A stretch of DNA of 49,802 nucleotides, from contig CAXQNK010000123.1 in the NCBI GenBank assembly GCA_964225175.1, forward strand, positions 1 through 49,802, given 5' to 3'. Below are positions 35,353-44,378 of this stretch, in pieces; position 1 is the first letter of the stretch; every line of letters begins with the position of its first letter. A program made the translations under genes and the position numbers. Below the pieces are notes generated by a model. The model was not told where the DNA came from. It saw only the letters and a program-made list of their open reading frames with translations, and ran no database searches. The stretch is from WTJD01 sp964225175. Lineage in GTDB: Bacteria; Pseudomonadota; Gammaproteobacteria; Xanthomonadales; SZUA-36.

Positions 35353-37029
35353 ATGACTGAAAGTTTTGCGGAATTATTTGAACAGAGCCTCGATCAAAAG
35401 AGCCTGACCCCCGGATCAATCGTGACAGGGACCATCGTAGAGATTCGTGACGATGTTGTAGTGGTGAATGCTGGGCTGAAATCGGAAGGCATCGTGCCCA
35501 TCAGCCAGTTTCGGAGCTCTGACGGCGTTTTGGAGGTGGAGGAAGGCGATAGTGTGCAGGTCGCGCTAGACGCTGTGGAAGACGGCTTCGGAGAAACCCG
35601 TCTTTCCCGAGAGAAAGCCAAGCGTGCCCTGGTCTGGGACAAGCTCGAAAATGCGTTCTCAGAAGATGAGATCGTTGAGGGCAAGATCAGCGGAAAAGTG
35701 AAAGGCGGGTTCACCGTCGATATTCATGACATTCGCGCTTTCTTGCCAGGATCGCTTGTTGACGTCCGTCCGGTTCGAGACCCGGCCTACCTCGAAGGCA
35801 AGGACCTTGAGTTCAAGATCATCAAGCTTGATCGAAAGCGCAACAACGTTGTGGTTTCCCGTCGGGCGGTGGTCGAATCCGAATTCAGCGCAGAACGCGA
35901 AACATTACTCGAGTCATTGGAAGAGGGCGCCATCATCAAGGGCGTGGTCAAAAACCTCACCGACTATGGTGCTTTCCTCGACCTGGGGGGAATTGACGGC
36001 CTCTTGCATATTACGGATATGGCCTGGAAACGCGTGCGTCATCCCAGCGAGGTCGTCAATGTCGGTGATGAGCTGGAAGTTCGCGTGCTGCGGTTCGACC
36101 GGGAGCGTAATCGCGTCTCGCTGGGCCTCAAGCAGCTCGGTGAGGATCCCTGGAGTGATCTGGCCAGGCGTTACCCGATCAACACGCGTCTGTTCGGTAA
36201 TGTCACCAACATTACGGACTACGGCTGCTTTGTTGAAATTGAAGATGGCGTGGAGGGCCTGGTTCACGTCTCCGAAATGGATTGGACCAACAAGAACGTC
36301 AACCCCGAAAAAGTTATCCAGACGGGTGATGAAGTCGAAGTCATGGTGCTCGATATCGATGAGGAGCGTCGACGCATTTCCCTGGGCATGAAGCAATGTA
36401 CAGCCAATCCCTGGGATGCATTCGCTGCCATGAACAACAAGGGCGATCGCGTGAGCGGCGCAATCAAGTCCATCACGGACTTCGGGATCTTTATTGGACT
36501 CGAAGGCGGCATCGATGGCCTGGTGCACTTGTCGGATATTTCCTGGCAATCCAGTGGTGAAGATGCGGTTCGCAATTTCAACAAGGGTGAGGAAATCGAA
36601 GCCGTGGTGCTGGCGGTTGACCCCGAGCGCGAGCGGATCTCGTTGGGCATCAAGCAACTGGACCAGGATCCATTTGCAACCTTCATGGCGTCGAATCCGC
36701 GCGGCAGCGTGGTGAAGGGAACCGTGAAGGAAGTTGATGCGCGCGGTGCGGTGATCGAGTTGGCTGAAGGCGTTGAAGGGTACTTGCGCGCATCTGATAT
36801 CCGCAAGGAACGAGTCGAGGACGCCAGCAAGGAACTGTCTGCCGGTGATGAGATTGAGGCCAAGTTTGTTGGACTGGACCGAAAGAGTCGGAGCTTGACA
36901 CTTTCTATCAAAGCGCTGGAAGATGCAGAACTGGCCGAAGCGTTGGAAGAATATCACCAGTCACACTCGTCCAGTGGGACCACATCCCTGGGAGAATTGC
37001 TCAAGGAGCAACTCGATCAAAATGGTTAA
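35353..37029 (+). CDS. rpsA: 30S ribosomal protein S1
   Basis: A 558-residue protein with six S1 (OB-fold) domains; repeated ends such as DRKRNNVVVSRRAVVES, RERNRVSLGLKQLGEDPW, EERRRISLGMKQCTANPW and ERERISLGIKQLDQDPF mark the domain borders. S1 binds mRNA and helps translation initiation. The ATG at 35353 gives the conserved MTESFAELFEQSL; upstream starts add an unlikely extension. The 62-base gap from cmk can hold its own promoter or an autoregulatory leader. Confidence 0.98.
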   Translation: MTESFAELFEQSLDQKSLTPGSIVTGTIVEIRDDVVVVNAGLKSEGIVPISQFRSSDGVLEVEEGDSVQVALDAVEDGFGETRLSREKAKRALVWDKLENAFSEDEIVEGKISGKVKGGFTVDIHDIRAFLPGSLVDVRPVRDPAYLEGKDLEFKIIKLDRKRNNVVVSRRAVVESEFSAERETLLESLEEGAIIKGVVKNLTDYGAFLDLGGIDGLLHITDMAWKRVRHPSEVVNVGDELEVRVLRFDRERNRVSLGLKQLGEDPWSDLARRYPINTRLFGNVTNITDYGCFVEIEDGVEGLVHVSEMDWTNKNVNPEKVIQTGDEVEVMVLDIDEERRRISLGMKQCTANPWDAFAAMNNKGDRVSGAIKSITDFGIFIGLEGGIDGLVHLSDISWQSSGEDAVRNFNKGEEIEAVVLAVDPERERISLGIKQLDQDPFATFMASNPRGSVVKGTVKEVDARGAVIELAEGVEGYLRASDIRKERVEDASKELSAGDEIEAKFVGLDRKSRSLTLSIKALEDAELAEALEEYHQSHSSSGTTSLGELLKEQLDQNG

Positions 37030-37036
37030 ATCTGGC

Positions 37037-37058
37037 GGGCGGCCTGTCAGGGCCGCCC
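37037..37058 (+). terminator. GC-rich hairpin after rpsA
   Basis: A perfect 8-bp stem GGGCGGCC/GGCCGCCC with a 6-base loop, 8 bases after the rpsA stop. It lacks a T tract, so it may only pause or partly stop transcription, or protect the rpsA 3' end. Confidence 0.5.
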
Positions 37059-37074
37059 TCCATGTACTGGGCCA

Positions 37075-37080
37075 TATAAT
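37075..37080 (+). promoter_or_regulatory. Consensus -10 before ihfB
   Basis: TATAAT, identical to the consensus, lies 26 bases before the ihfB start. No good -35 is seen; the expected place falls in the hairpin. A separate ihfB promoter is plausible. Confidence 0.45.
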
Positions 37081-37106
37081 TAACGAAACATCTGTGCGAG
37101 TTAACC

Positions 37107-37391
37107 ATGACAAAGTCTGAATTGATCGATTCGTTGGCTGAGCAACAAAACCACCTGTCACACCAGGACGTTGAACTGGGCGTCAAGTCAATCCTCGAGC
37201 AAATGAGTGCCTCGCTGGCCACCGGAAGCAGAATAGAGATCCGGGGCTTCGGCAGTTTCTCACTCCATTACCGGGCACCGAGAATGGGGCGAAACCCCAA
37301 AACCGGCGAAGCGGTTGCGCTTCCCGGAAAGCATGTTCCCCATTTCAAACCGGGCAAATCCCTCAGAGAACGCGTCAACAAACGCGCCTGA
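37107..37391 (+). CDS. ihfB: Integration host factor subunit beta
   Basis: A 94-residue DNA-bending protein that acts as a heterodimer with IhfA. The HU/IHF signature RGFGSFSLHYRAPRMGRNPKTG covers the DNA-binding arm (given here as RGFGSFSLHY and RAPRMGRNPKTG), with the intercalating Pro in the arm. Position after rpsA is conserved. lapA follows after 30 bases. Confidence 0.97.
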   Translation: MTKSELIDSLAEQQNHLSHQDVELGVKSILEQMSASLATGSRIEIRGFGSFSLHYRAPRMGRNPKTGEAVALPGKHVPHFKPGKSLRERVNKRA

Positions 37392-37421
37392 CATCGCAGA
37401 AGACCGGGGCGACTAAACACA

Positions 37422-37697
37422 ATGGGCCGCATTGGGTTTGGACTGCTGGCCGTTGCAGCGATTGTGCTTGGGCTTCTGGTCGGCACATTTAACTCTGAAA
37501 AGGTTTCGCTGGATCTCATTTGGATTCAGCTGGAATGGCCGCTTGGCCTGCTTCTGCTCTGTGCGTTGGTGATCGGGCTCATCGTCGGCATGCTCGTCAT
37601 TTACATCGGTCAGGTGGTCCCCCTGCGCATCAGGTTAAGTCGCAGTTCCAAGCAGCTCCCACCGGGCGGCGCGCCTGACCTCCACGATGATCCTTGA
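37422..37697 (+). CDS. lapA: LapA (YciS) family membrane protein
   Basis: A 91-residue protein with two transmembrane helices (about residues 4-22 and 41-65) and a short cytoplasmic end. It resembles LapA, which forms an operon with lapB and is tied to lipopolysaccharide assembly. The gene overlaps lapB by 11 bases. Confidence 0.92.
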   Translation: MGRIGFGLLAVAAIVLGLLVGTFNSEKVSLDLIWIQLEWPLGLLLLCALVIGLIVGMLVIYIGQVVPLRIRLSRSSKQLPPGGAPDLHDDP

Positions 37698-38856
37698 AAC
37701 AATTCTGTTGCTTCTTCTGCCGGTGGCTGGCTGGCTGGGCTGGTGGCTTGCCCGGCTGTCTTCCAAACGCGCAGAGAACAAACGCAGTCGGCAGCTGAGC
37801 AACCGGTATTTTCAGGGTCTCAACTATCTGCTTAACGAGCAGCCGGACAAAGCCATTCAGATTTTCACGCAAATGGCCGAGGTCAACAGCGACACCGTGG
37901 AAATGCACTTGGCGCTGGGCAGCCTGTTTAGAAAGCGTGGAGAGGTTGACAGGGCCATTCGGCTGCACCAAAACATCATCGGCAAGAGAAATCTTGATGA
38001 GCAGCAGAGAACGCTTGCTTTGCTTGAGTTGGGTGAGGACTACATGCGCGCCGGTTTGTTTGATCGCGCGGAAAAGCTGTTCGGGGAACTGGCGGAGCGC
38101 GATATCCAGGCCCCTTCGGCCTTGCGCAACCTGTTGGACATCTATCAACAGGAGAAGGAGTGGGCCCGTGCGCTGGAGGTGGCTCAGGCTTTGGAAAAGC
38201 TTGAACCGCAAGGAATGGGGACAGCCATGTCGCACTTTTGTTGCGAGCTCGCCGATGACGCTTTACAGCAGGGAGAAACCGAACTCGCCAGGAGACACCT
38301 GCGCCGAGCCCGTCGACACGATCCTGAAAGCGCAAGGGCGGAATTCCTGGCCGCCCGCATCGCCGAGTCCTCGGGCGATTATGAGGCCGCCCTGGAGGCC
38401 TACGAAAAGGTGGTTGAACTGGATTCGGATCACCTTAGGGAATTACTTGATCCTTATTTCGAGGCGGCACGAAAGGGCGATCAGTCACGCAGAGCGCATG
38501 AGCGGCTGGTCGAATGGGCGGGCCAGCACGATGGTATCAGCCTGGTGATCAGGCGGACGGAGATCATGGCGCACGAGCGGGGTCAAAAAGAGGCCATCGA
38601 ATACCTGAAAGCCCACTTAACAGAACGACCATCCGTGCGAGGTCTTTACCATCTTCTGGAGATGGAGGGCACCGAGACCGAGTCCCTGGACACCTCAGAG
38701 CAGATACTCGGCCGCATTGCGCACAGCCTGGCTTCGAGCCAATCCGAATATCGATGCCGGAATTGCGGGTTTAGTGGTCACCAGCATCATTGGCAATGTC
38801 CCAGTTGTAAGCGATGGGGCGTTACGGGTGTGATTCGCGGTGTCCTCGGCGAATAA
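37687..38856 (+). CDS. lapB: LapB (YciM) regulator of lipopolysaccharide synthesis
   Basis: A 389-residue protein with one N-terminal membrane anchor (residues 3-20), TPR repeats (about 35-340) and a C-terminal rubredoxin-like metal site with CRNCG and CPSCKRWG (about residues 357-380). LapB brings LpxC to FtsH for degradation and so limits lipid A synthesis. Length matches E. coli LapB (389). It overlaps lapA, and a sugar-phosphate transferase gene follows at once. Confidence 0.95.
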   Translation: MILETILLLLLPVAGWLGWWLARLSSKRAENKRSRQLSNRYFQGLNYLLNEQPDKAIQIFTQMAEVNSDTVEMHLALGSLFRKRGEVDRAIRLHQNIIGKRNLDEQQRTLALLELGEDYMRAGLFDRAEKLFGELAERDIQAPSALRNLLDIYQQEKEWARALEVAQALEKLEPQGMGTAMSHFCCELADDALQQGETELARRHLRRARRHDPESARAEFLAARIAESSGDYEAALEAYEKVVELDSDHLRELLDPYFEAARKGDQSRRAHERLVEWAGQHDGISLVIRRTEIMAHERGQKEAIEYLKAHLTERPSVRGLYHLLEMEGTETESLDTSEQILGRIAHSLASSQSEYRCRNCGFSGHQHHWQCPSCKRWGVTGVIRGVLGE

Positions 38857-39870
38857 TTGGATTGGCTGGCAGTGAATCTGTTGGGCATCATGATCACCCT
38901 GCTCGGCGCGTGCCTGTCTGCCCTGTTGGTGGGCTGGGCCACCTGGTTTTCACATCGGCTGAACATTAAAGCGCACCCGGGGCCTCGGCAGAGTCACGCT
39001 CAGAGCACACCCACAGGTGGTGGACTGGGCATGATGTCCGCGCTTGCTGTCATCTTGTGGGCTCTGTTTGCACTTGGCGAAATAAGCGCCCGATGGGTTT
39101 TTGTCGTTCTGCCTTTAGTTATGCTGCTTTCTTTGCTGGGATGGTTCGACGATCGTCGGCCCCTGTCGGTTCTGTTGCGATTGACCGTTCAGCTTTTGGT
39201 CAGCTTGGTGCTGATAAGCTCGCTCAGAGACTGGAATGGAATTCACGGCTTTTCCCAGGTCGTCATGGGCGCTGTGGCGTTGACGGGGGTGATGAACATG
39301 TACAACTTTATGGACGGAAGTCATGGTATGGCGGGCCTCGAGGGAGTTTTCATCGCCGGCGTGATTGCCATGGCTGCGTTGAGTGCGGAGCAGTTTTCCC
39401 TGGCGTACGTCGCTTTGGCGGTTGCGGCCTGTTGTATTGGTTTCCTGCCCTGGAATATTCCCAGGCCCAGGGTGTTCATGGGCGATGCGGGCAGCGTGCC
39501 GCTGGGGCTTGTTTTGGCTTGGTTGTTGGTTCTGGCCATGGATCAGTCTGCGTTGTCATTGCCAATGGTGATTCTTGTTTTCAGTGTTTTTTTGGTCGAC
39601 AGCGGCTTGACGCTAAGCGCAAGGGTAATCCGCGGAGAGCGGTGGTATACTCCGCACAACCAGCACGTTTACCAGAAGCTGATCAGAAGCGGTTGGACAC
39701 ACGGCAAGGTGGCGTGTGTCTACCAATTGGCCAACATATTTTTGGTCTTGCCTTCGTTGCTGTTGGCCAAATTATTTCCGATTTTCTCGTGGGCCATTGT
39801 GATGGGTGTGCTAACGAGAATGGCTTGCGGATGGTTCGGTGCGGCACGTGCCACTGGGGATCTTGAATGA
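38857..39870 (+). CDS. WbpL/WecA-like sugar-1-phosphate transferase
   Basis: A polytopic membrane protein of about 337 residues that would transfer an N-acetylhexosamine 1-phosphate to undecaprenyl phosphate to start O-antigen or polysaccharide synthesis. MraY/WecA family motifs are visible: the Mg-binding GWFDDRRPLS, MNMYNFMDGSHGMAG and the GDAGS loop; the C-terminal HNQHVYQKLIR is of the WbpL-like kind. The start is unclear: TTG 38857 directly follows the lapB stop; GTG 38872 and ATG 38890 are alternatives, and none has a strong site. The next gene overlaps by 4 bases (ATGA). Confidence 0.9.
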   Translation: MDWLAVNLLGIMITLLGACLSALLVGWATWFSHRLNIKAHPGPRQSHAQSTPTGGGLGMMSALAVILWALFALGEISARWVFVVLPLVMLLSLLGWFDDRRPLSVLLRLTVQLLVSLVLISSLRDWNGIHGFSQVVMGAVALTGVMNMYNFMDGSHGMAGLEGVFIAGVIAMAALSAEQFSLAYVALAVAACCIGFLPWNIPRPRVFMGDAGSVPLGLVLAWLLVLAMDQSALSLPMVILVFSVFLVDSGLTLSARVIRGERWYTPHNQHVYQKLIRSGWTHGKVACVYQLANIFLVLPSLLLAKLFPIFSWAIVMGVLTRMACGWFGAARATGDLE

Positions 39871-41780
39871 GGGTACGCGAAATTAAAAATTTGCTTGACC
39901 TGCTGCGACACCCCCGCGCGGCAGTTATCGTTCATGATTTGATTGTCGTCGCCATCGCCTGGGTAGGTTCTAGCTGGCTCGTAGAGCGAATCGCGGGTGT
40001 TTCCCTTATCAACGGAGCTAACCTGTTTACCGAGGTGTTGTTGGTTGCGGTGCTTCAAGGGGTCGTGTTCTGGGGTACCGGCCTCTACAAAGGTCTTTGG
40101 CGCTTCGCCAGTTTCCAGGATATGTGGAATATCGCTCGGTCCGCTATTTTCGGGGCCGCACTCGTGTTCACGAGCCTGGCTATATTGCGGGGCGCGGTCA
40201 TCAGGGAATGGGTGCCCGCATTGTTTGTTTACCCGGTGCTGCTGTTTGTCTCGCTTGGCGTGCCCCGGATGTGCTACCGCTTCTGGAAAGACTCACACCG
40301 GCCCAAGAGCAAAAGCAAATCTGGTCAGAAGAGGGTGATCATTCTCGGTGCGGGCCGATCGGGCGCGCTTTTGGAGCGCGAATTACGCCGCCGGAGTGGG
40401 TTCGATGTCATCGGCTACCTTGACGACGACAGGCGCTTGCGTGGTGCCCAGGTGCATGGCATTCCCGTTATCGACACTATCGATCGCTTGCCCCACGTCG
40501 GGCCGGAACTCGGCGTCGATCTGGTCATCATTGCCGTACCCTCGGCCACCAATCACCAAATGCAGCGCATTGTCGAAATCTGTGAGAACAGTGAAATTGA
40601 GTTTCGTACCTTGCCGACCCTGCAGGACCTCGGAAATAACGCAACCCGCATTGGGGTCCTGAAGCGCGTTGCCATTGATGATTTGCTTGGACGTGAGCCG
40701 GTGTCACTGAACTGGAGCTCGATACGTGAGGGTCTGGCGGGTAAACGCGTCATGATCACTGGCGGAGGGGGTTCCATTGGTTCCGAGTTGTGTCGACAGA
40801 TTGCACGACTCAACCCGATTGAGCTCATTGTCATCGACAACAGCGAATATTCGCTTTATCGCATTGACCACGAATTGCGCAGCGAATTCCAGGACCTGGT
40901 CTTCTATTCTGTTCTTGGAGATATTTGCGATCCGGCGACCGTGGAAAAAGTAGTGGGGGAATATCAGCCCGACATGATTTTTCACGCTGCAGCCTACAAG
41001 CACCTGCCCATACTTCAGACCCAGATTCGAGAAGCCTTCAGGAACAACGTGCTGGGCACCATGCGCCTTGCAGAGGTTGCAGAACGGTATGACGTGGGCA
41101 CTTTTGTACTGATTTCGACCGACAAAGCGGTGAACCCCGCCAACATCATGGGCGCAACCAAGCGCGTGGCGGAGATGTACTGTCAAAACATGAACGCGCG
41201 CTCCAGCACCCGGTTCATCACGGTGCGTTTTGGTAATGTCCTGAATTCGAATGGCAGCGTAGTGCCCTTGTTCCAGGAGCAGATTGAGAAGGGCGGGCCG
41301 GTGACGGTCACTCACCCCGAAATTGCGCGTTATTTCATTACCATATCCGAGGCGTCGCAGCTGATCATGCAGGCGGCAGTTCTCGGGAGCGGTGGCGAGA
41401 TTTACGTTCTTGATATGGGTGAGCCCGTCAAGATCACCTACCTGGCCGAGCAACTGATCCGATTGGCCGGGCATGAACCCGGCGGTGATATTCAGATTAT
41501 TTACACGGGCCTGCGGCCCGGCGAAAAGTTGTTCGAGGAACTGTTCCACGAGCTTGAGCCCTACGATACAACGCAGCATGAAAAGATTTTCCTCGCGCAT
41601 CCGAGGCAGGCGACTTGGGACGAGCTCGCCGCGGCCCTGAAACAGGCGGAACTGGCTGTACGGCGCTACGACACCCGTGCGCTTAAAGGCACACTGCTGC
41701 AGTTGGTCCCCGAGTTGGCCAAAACCGCCGCAGCCAGCCAAGTCAGCGATGTTGTGCCGATACACAGAATTCGCAGCTAA
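39867..41780 (+). CDS. WbpM/CapD-like nucleotide-sugar 4,6-dehydratase
   Basis: A 637-residue membrane-bound protein. N-terminal helices (within about residues 15-125) are followed by a first Rossmann domain (ILGAGRSGALLEREL) and a catalytic extended SDR domain with TGGGGSIGSELC (about 295). The usual catalytic Tyr is Met428 in MGATKR with Lys432, as in WbpM, FlaA1 and PglF, which act on UDP-GlcNAc. It would supply UDP-4-keto-6-deoxy sugar for QuiNAc- or FucNAc-type residues. Overlap with the WbpL-like gene supports joint action. Confidence 0.93.
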   Translation: MRVREIKNLLDLLRHPRAAVIVHDLIVVAIAWVGSSWLVERIAGVSLINGANLFTEVLLVAVLQGVVFWGTGLYKGLWRFASFQDMWNIARSAIFGAALVFTSLAILRGAVIREWVPALFVYPVLLFVSLGVPRMCYRFWKDSHRPKSKSKSGQKRVIILGAGRSGALLERELRRRSGFDVIGYLDDDRRLRGAQVHGIPVIDTIDRLPHVGPELGVDLVIIAVPSATNHQMQRIVEICENSEIEFRTLPTLQDLGNNATRIGVLKRVAIDDLLGREPVSLNWSSIREGLAGKRVMITGGGGSIGSELCRQIARLNPIELIVIDNSEYSLYRIDHELRSEFQDLVFYSVLGDICDPATVEKVVGEYQPDMIFHAAAYKHLPILQTQIREAFRNNVLGTMRLAEVAERYDVGTFVLISTDKAVNPANIMGATKRVAEMYCQNMNARSSTRFITVRFGNVLNSNGSVVPLFQEQIEKGGPVTVTHPEIARYFITISEASQLIMQAAVLGSGGEIYVLDMGEPVKITYLAEQLIRLAGHEPGGDIQIIYTGLRPGEKLFEELFHELEPYDTTQHEKIFLAHPRQATWDELAAALKQAELAVRRYDTRALKGTLLQLVPELAKTAAASQVSDVVPIHRIRS

Positions 41781-41783
41781 AAC

Positions 41784-42677
41784 GTGAGCGAGGCAGCGCC
41801 CGTCAGAAAAGCCGTTTTTCCCGTTGCGGGTTTGGGGACACGTTTTCTACCCGCGACCAAGGCAGTGCCCAAAGAACTGCTCCCCGTGTTGGGCAAACCA
41901 CTGATCCAGTATGCTGTTGAGGAAGCCCAAGAGGCCGGGATCGATACGGTGATCCTGGTGACGCGCGGCGACAAGCAGGCCATCAGTCGCCATTTCGAGA
42001 ATTCACCTGAACTCGAAGACTTCCTGTCCTCGAAAGGCAGCCACGGTCCATTGCGCCGTGTGCAGGAAATTTTGCCAGACGGCATGAAGATTCTCGAAGC
42101 CATACAGGAACAGCCGCTTGGCCTGGGGCATGCTGTGCTGTGCGCGCGCGAATTAGTGGGCGATGAACCGTTTGCCGTGATTCTCCCCGATGACATGATT
42201 CGTTCGAAGGGCGCAGGCGCGCTGAGTCAGATGGTTGAGCTGCATGGTCGCACGGGCCGGCCAGTCATCGGTGTCGAGGAAGTGCCGATCGAGCTGTCCT
42301 CGAGGTACGGTATCGCCGCGGTCAAACCCAATGATCAAGGTCATCTGGAAATTTGTGAGGTGGTTGAAAAGCCGGCACCCCAGGAGGCACCATCAAATCT
42401 CGGAGTGGTGGGTCGATATGTATTGCCGGGACGCATTTTTGAGCTGTTGAACCACCTGGGAGCAGGTGCCGGTGGTGAGATTCAGTTAACGGATGGTATC
42501 GCCCAACTCATGGGCGAAGGTACAGTGCTCGCGCACCGCTTTGAGGGTCAGCGCTTCGATTGCGGCAGTCGGCTGGGCCTGGTGCTCGCAACGCTTGAAT
42601 ATGCGCTCGGGGACAATGAGCTTGCTCCCCAGTTGGAAGCAATTCTCGCGCGACGATTCCCGAGTCATTCGCGGTGA
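41784..42677 (+). CDS. galU: UTP-glucose-1-phosphate uridylyltransferase
   Basis: A 297-residue enzyme making UDP-glucose for polysaccharide and lipopolysaccharide. The N-terminal nucleotide-binding segment GLGTRFLPATKAVPKELLP is at residues 16-34, and FAVILPDDMI and EICEVVEKP follow. The GTG at 41784 lies 3 bases after the stop of the dehydratase gene. Confidence 0.96.
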   Translation: MSEAAPVRKAVFPVAGLGTRFLPATKAVPKELLPVLGKPLIQYAVEEAQEAGIDTVILVTRGDKQAISRHFENSPELEDFLSSKGSHGPLRRVQEILPDGMKILEAIQEQPLGLGHAVLCARELVGDEPFAVILPDDMIRSKGAGALSQMVELHGRTGRPVIGVEEVPIELSSRYGIAAVKPNDQGHLEICEVVEKPAPQEAPSNLGVVGRYVLPGRIFELLNHLGAGAGGEIQLTDGIAQLMGEGTVLAHRFEGQRFDCGSRLGLVLATLEYALGDNELAPQLEAILARRFPSHSR

Positions 42678-42683
42678 TTCGTT

Positions 42684-43715
42684 GTGGCGAGCCCTAGGCC
42701 TGCGGGCGGCCACCCGCGCGGCAAGATACTCCGCTTGTCGCACCAATCGAAATGCCTGGTCTCCAACCCCTGGAACGATCCCGTGGAGCGGGAGTTATGC
42801 ATTTATCTGCCCCCGGGTTACTCATCCGAGGCGGAACCTTTCCCGGTGCTTTGGGACCTGGCCGCGTTCACCAATGCCGGCCCCGGTCATACCAACTGGC
42901 GTCTCAGGGGCGAGAATCTGCCCGAACGGCTTGATCGATTGATCGGTACGGGCGCGTTGCGCCCGCTGGTGGTCGCTATGCCCGATTGTTTCACTTACCT
43001 GGGGGGAAACCAGTACATCAACTCGCCGGGTACGGGGCGCTATGCTGATTACCTGGTCGGAGAGTTGTTGCCTTTTCTTAACGAGTCACTGAATGTGATC
43101 GATTCGCCGCGCGGTCGGGGTCTTTTCGGTACCTCGTCCGGTGGTTACGGTGCGCTGGTGCTTTCAATGCTGCACCCCGGTGTCTGGGGCGCAGTTGCTG
43201 CCCATGCACCGGATGTGGGTTTTGAATGGGTATATCGTCCCGGGCTGGCGGTAGCCTGCCGTGTCTTGGAGAATCACAATAACGATGTTGCTGCATTTCT
43301 CAGCCATTTCTGGCAGGGTAAGCGTATCAGCGGCGATGATTACACCACATTGATGACCCTGGCGATGGCGTCATCGTATGATCCCAACCCCGGTAATGTG
43401 CGCAAGATTCGCCTTCCCGTCAGGGCCGGGACCTGCGAGTTGCTTTCCGAGCGCTGGGCGCAATGGTTAAAATGGGACCCGCTTCAACTGATCGAGTTAC
43501 ATCATGAGGCACTGTCCGGACTGGAATTGCTGTACCTGGACGTTGGGCGCCACGATGAGTACCACATTCAGTTCGGCTGTCGGCAGTTGACACGGCGACT
43601 TGATGAACTGGGCGTCGACCACCACTTCAGTGAGTTCGAGGGTACGCATCGCGGCCTGGACATGCGGCTGGATGTGTCTCTGCCGCTCCTGGCCGATGCA
43701 TTGTCGGCGGCTTGA
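42684..43715 (+). CDS. Esterase of the enterochelin-esterase/esterase D type
   Basis: A 343-residue alpha/beta hydrolase without signal peptide. The nucleophile is Ser151 in GTSSGGYG, and a conserved His lies in FEGTHRGLDMR near the C-terminus; the fold opens with RELCIYLPPGY, typical of the putative esterase family PF00756. Possible substrates are acyl esters, acetylated sugars or siderophores; nothing decides. It starts 6 bases after galU and ends 32 bases before nfuA, so it is probably co-transcribed. Confidence 0.85.
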   Translation: MASPRPAGGHPRGKILRLSHQSKCLVSNPWNDPVERELCIYLPPGYSSEAEPFPVLWDLAAFTNAGPGHTNWRLRGENLPERLDRLIGTGALRPLVVAMPDCFTYLGGNQYINSPGTGRYADYLVGELLPFLNESLNVIDSPRGRGLFGTSSGGYGALVLSMLHPGVWGAVAAHAPDVGFEWVYRPGLAVACRVLENHNNDVAAFLSHFWQGKRISGDDYTTLMTLAMASSYDPNPGNVRKIRLPVRAGTCELLSERWAQWLKWDPLQLIELHHEALSGLELLYLDVGRHDEYHIQFGCRQLTRRLDELGVDHHFSEFEGTHRGLDMRLDVSLPLLADALSAA

Positions 43716-43747
43716 ATATTGAACTGGTCCATGAACGGAGCAAAGAG

Positions 43748-44326
43748 ATGATCGAAATTACCGCAACGGCGCAGGAATATTTTCAGGACCTGCTTGCGCA
43801 GCAGGATGAGGTTGGGTGCGGCCTTCGCATCAGAGTCATTGACCCGGGAACCCCCCGCGCGGGTTGTGATCGCCAGTTCTGCCCAGCCGGGTCGCAGGTT
43901 GAGACCGATGAGCGCGTTGAGTTCAATGCCTTCACATTATTCGTCGCCGAGGGCAGTAACGCCTGGCTGGAGGAGGCCGTCATTGATTTTGAGCAGGACG
44001 CCACAGGCGGTCAACTCACTATCAGGGCGCCAAACATCAAGGGCGCCATGCCGGGCGAAGAAAGCCCATTGTCCGACAGGGTGAGCTGGATTCTTGAAAC
44101 CGAAATCAACCCGGGTCTTGCGGGGCATGGGGGCATGGTTGCACTGGAGGACATCACCGAGGATTTGCAGGTCGTGCTCCGTTTCGGCGGTGGATGTCAC
44201 GGCTGCGGCATGGCCGATGTGACTTTGCGCGACGGTATAGAGACCACGCTCAAGAGACATTTTCCTGAGATCACCGGAGTGATGGATGCCACGGACCACA
44301 GCACCGGTGAGAACCCTTATTACTGA
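43748..44326 (+). CDS. nfuA: Fe/S biogenesis protein NfuA
   Basis: A 192-residue iron-sulfur carrier. An A-type-like N-terminal domain (MIEITATAQEYFQDLL) is followed by the Nfu domain with the cluster ligands CHGC at about residues 150-153. It delivers [4Fe-4S] clusters to apoproteins. The ATG at 43748 has GGAG 8 bases upstream; a longer TTG form at 43712 would overlap the esterase gene and is unlikely. Confidence 0.95.
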   Translation: MIEITATAQEYFQDLLAQQDEVGCGLRIRVIDPGTPRAGCDRQFCPAGSQVETDERVEFNAFTLFVAEGSNAWLEEAVIDFEQDATGGQLTIRAPNIKGAMPGEESPLSDRVSWILETEINPGLAGHGGMVALEDITEDLQVVLRFGGGCHGCGMADVTLRDGIETTLKRHFPEITGVMDATDHSTGENPYY

Positions 44327-44378
44327 GATTTGATCGTCAGGTGTCAGCCGGCGACCCCTTGGCGGGCTCAGCCGGTGC

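Noticed and set aside
35914..36957. 347-codon open frame opposite rpsA
   Set aside because: Only a mirror of the repeated S1 domains.
40704..41765. 353-codon open frame opposite the WbpM-like gene
   Set aside because: The opposite strand encodes a clear dehydratase; the frame has no recognisable domain.
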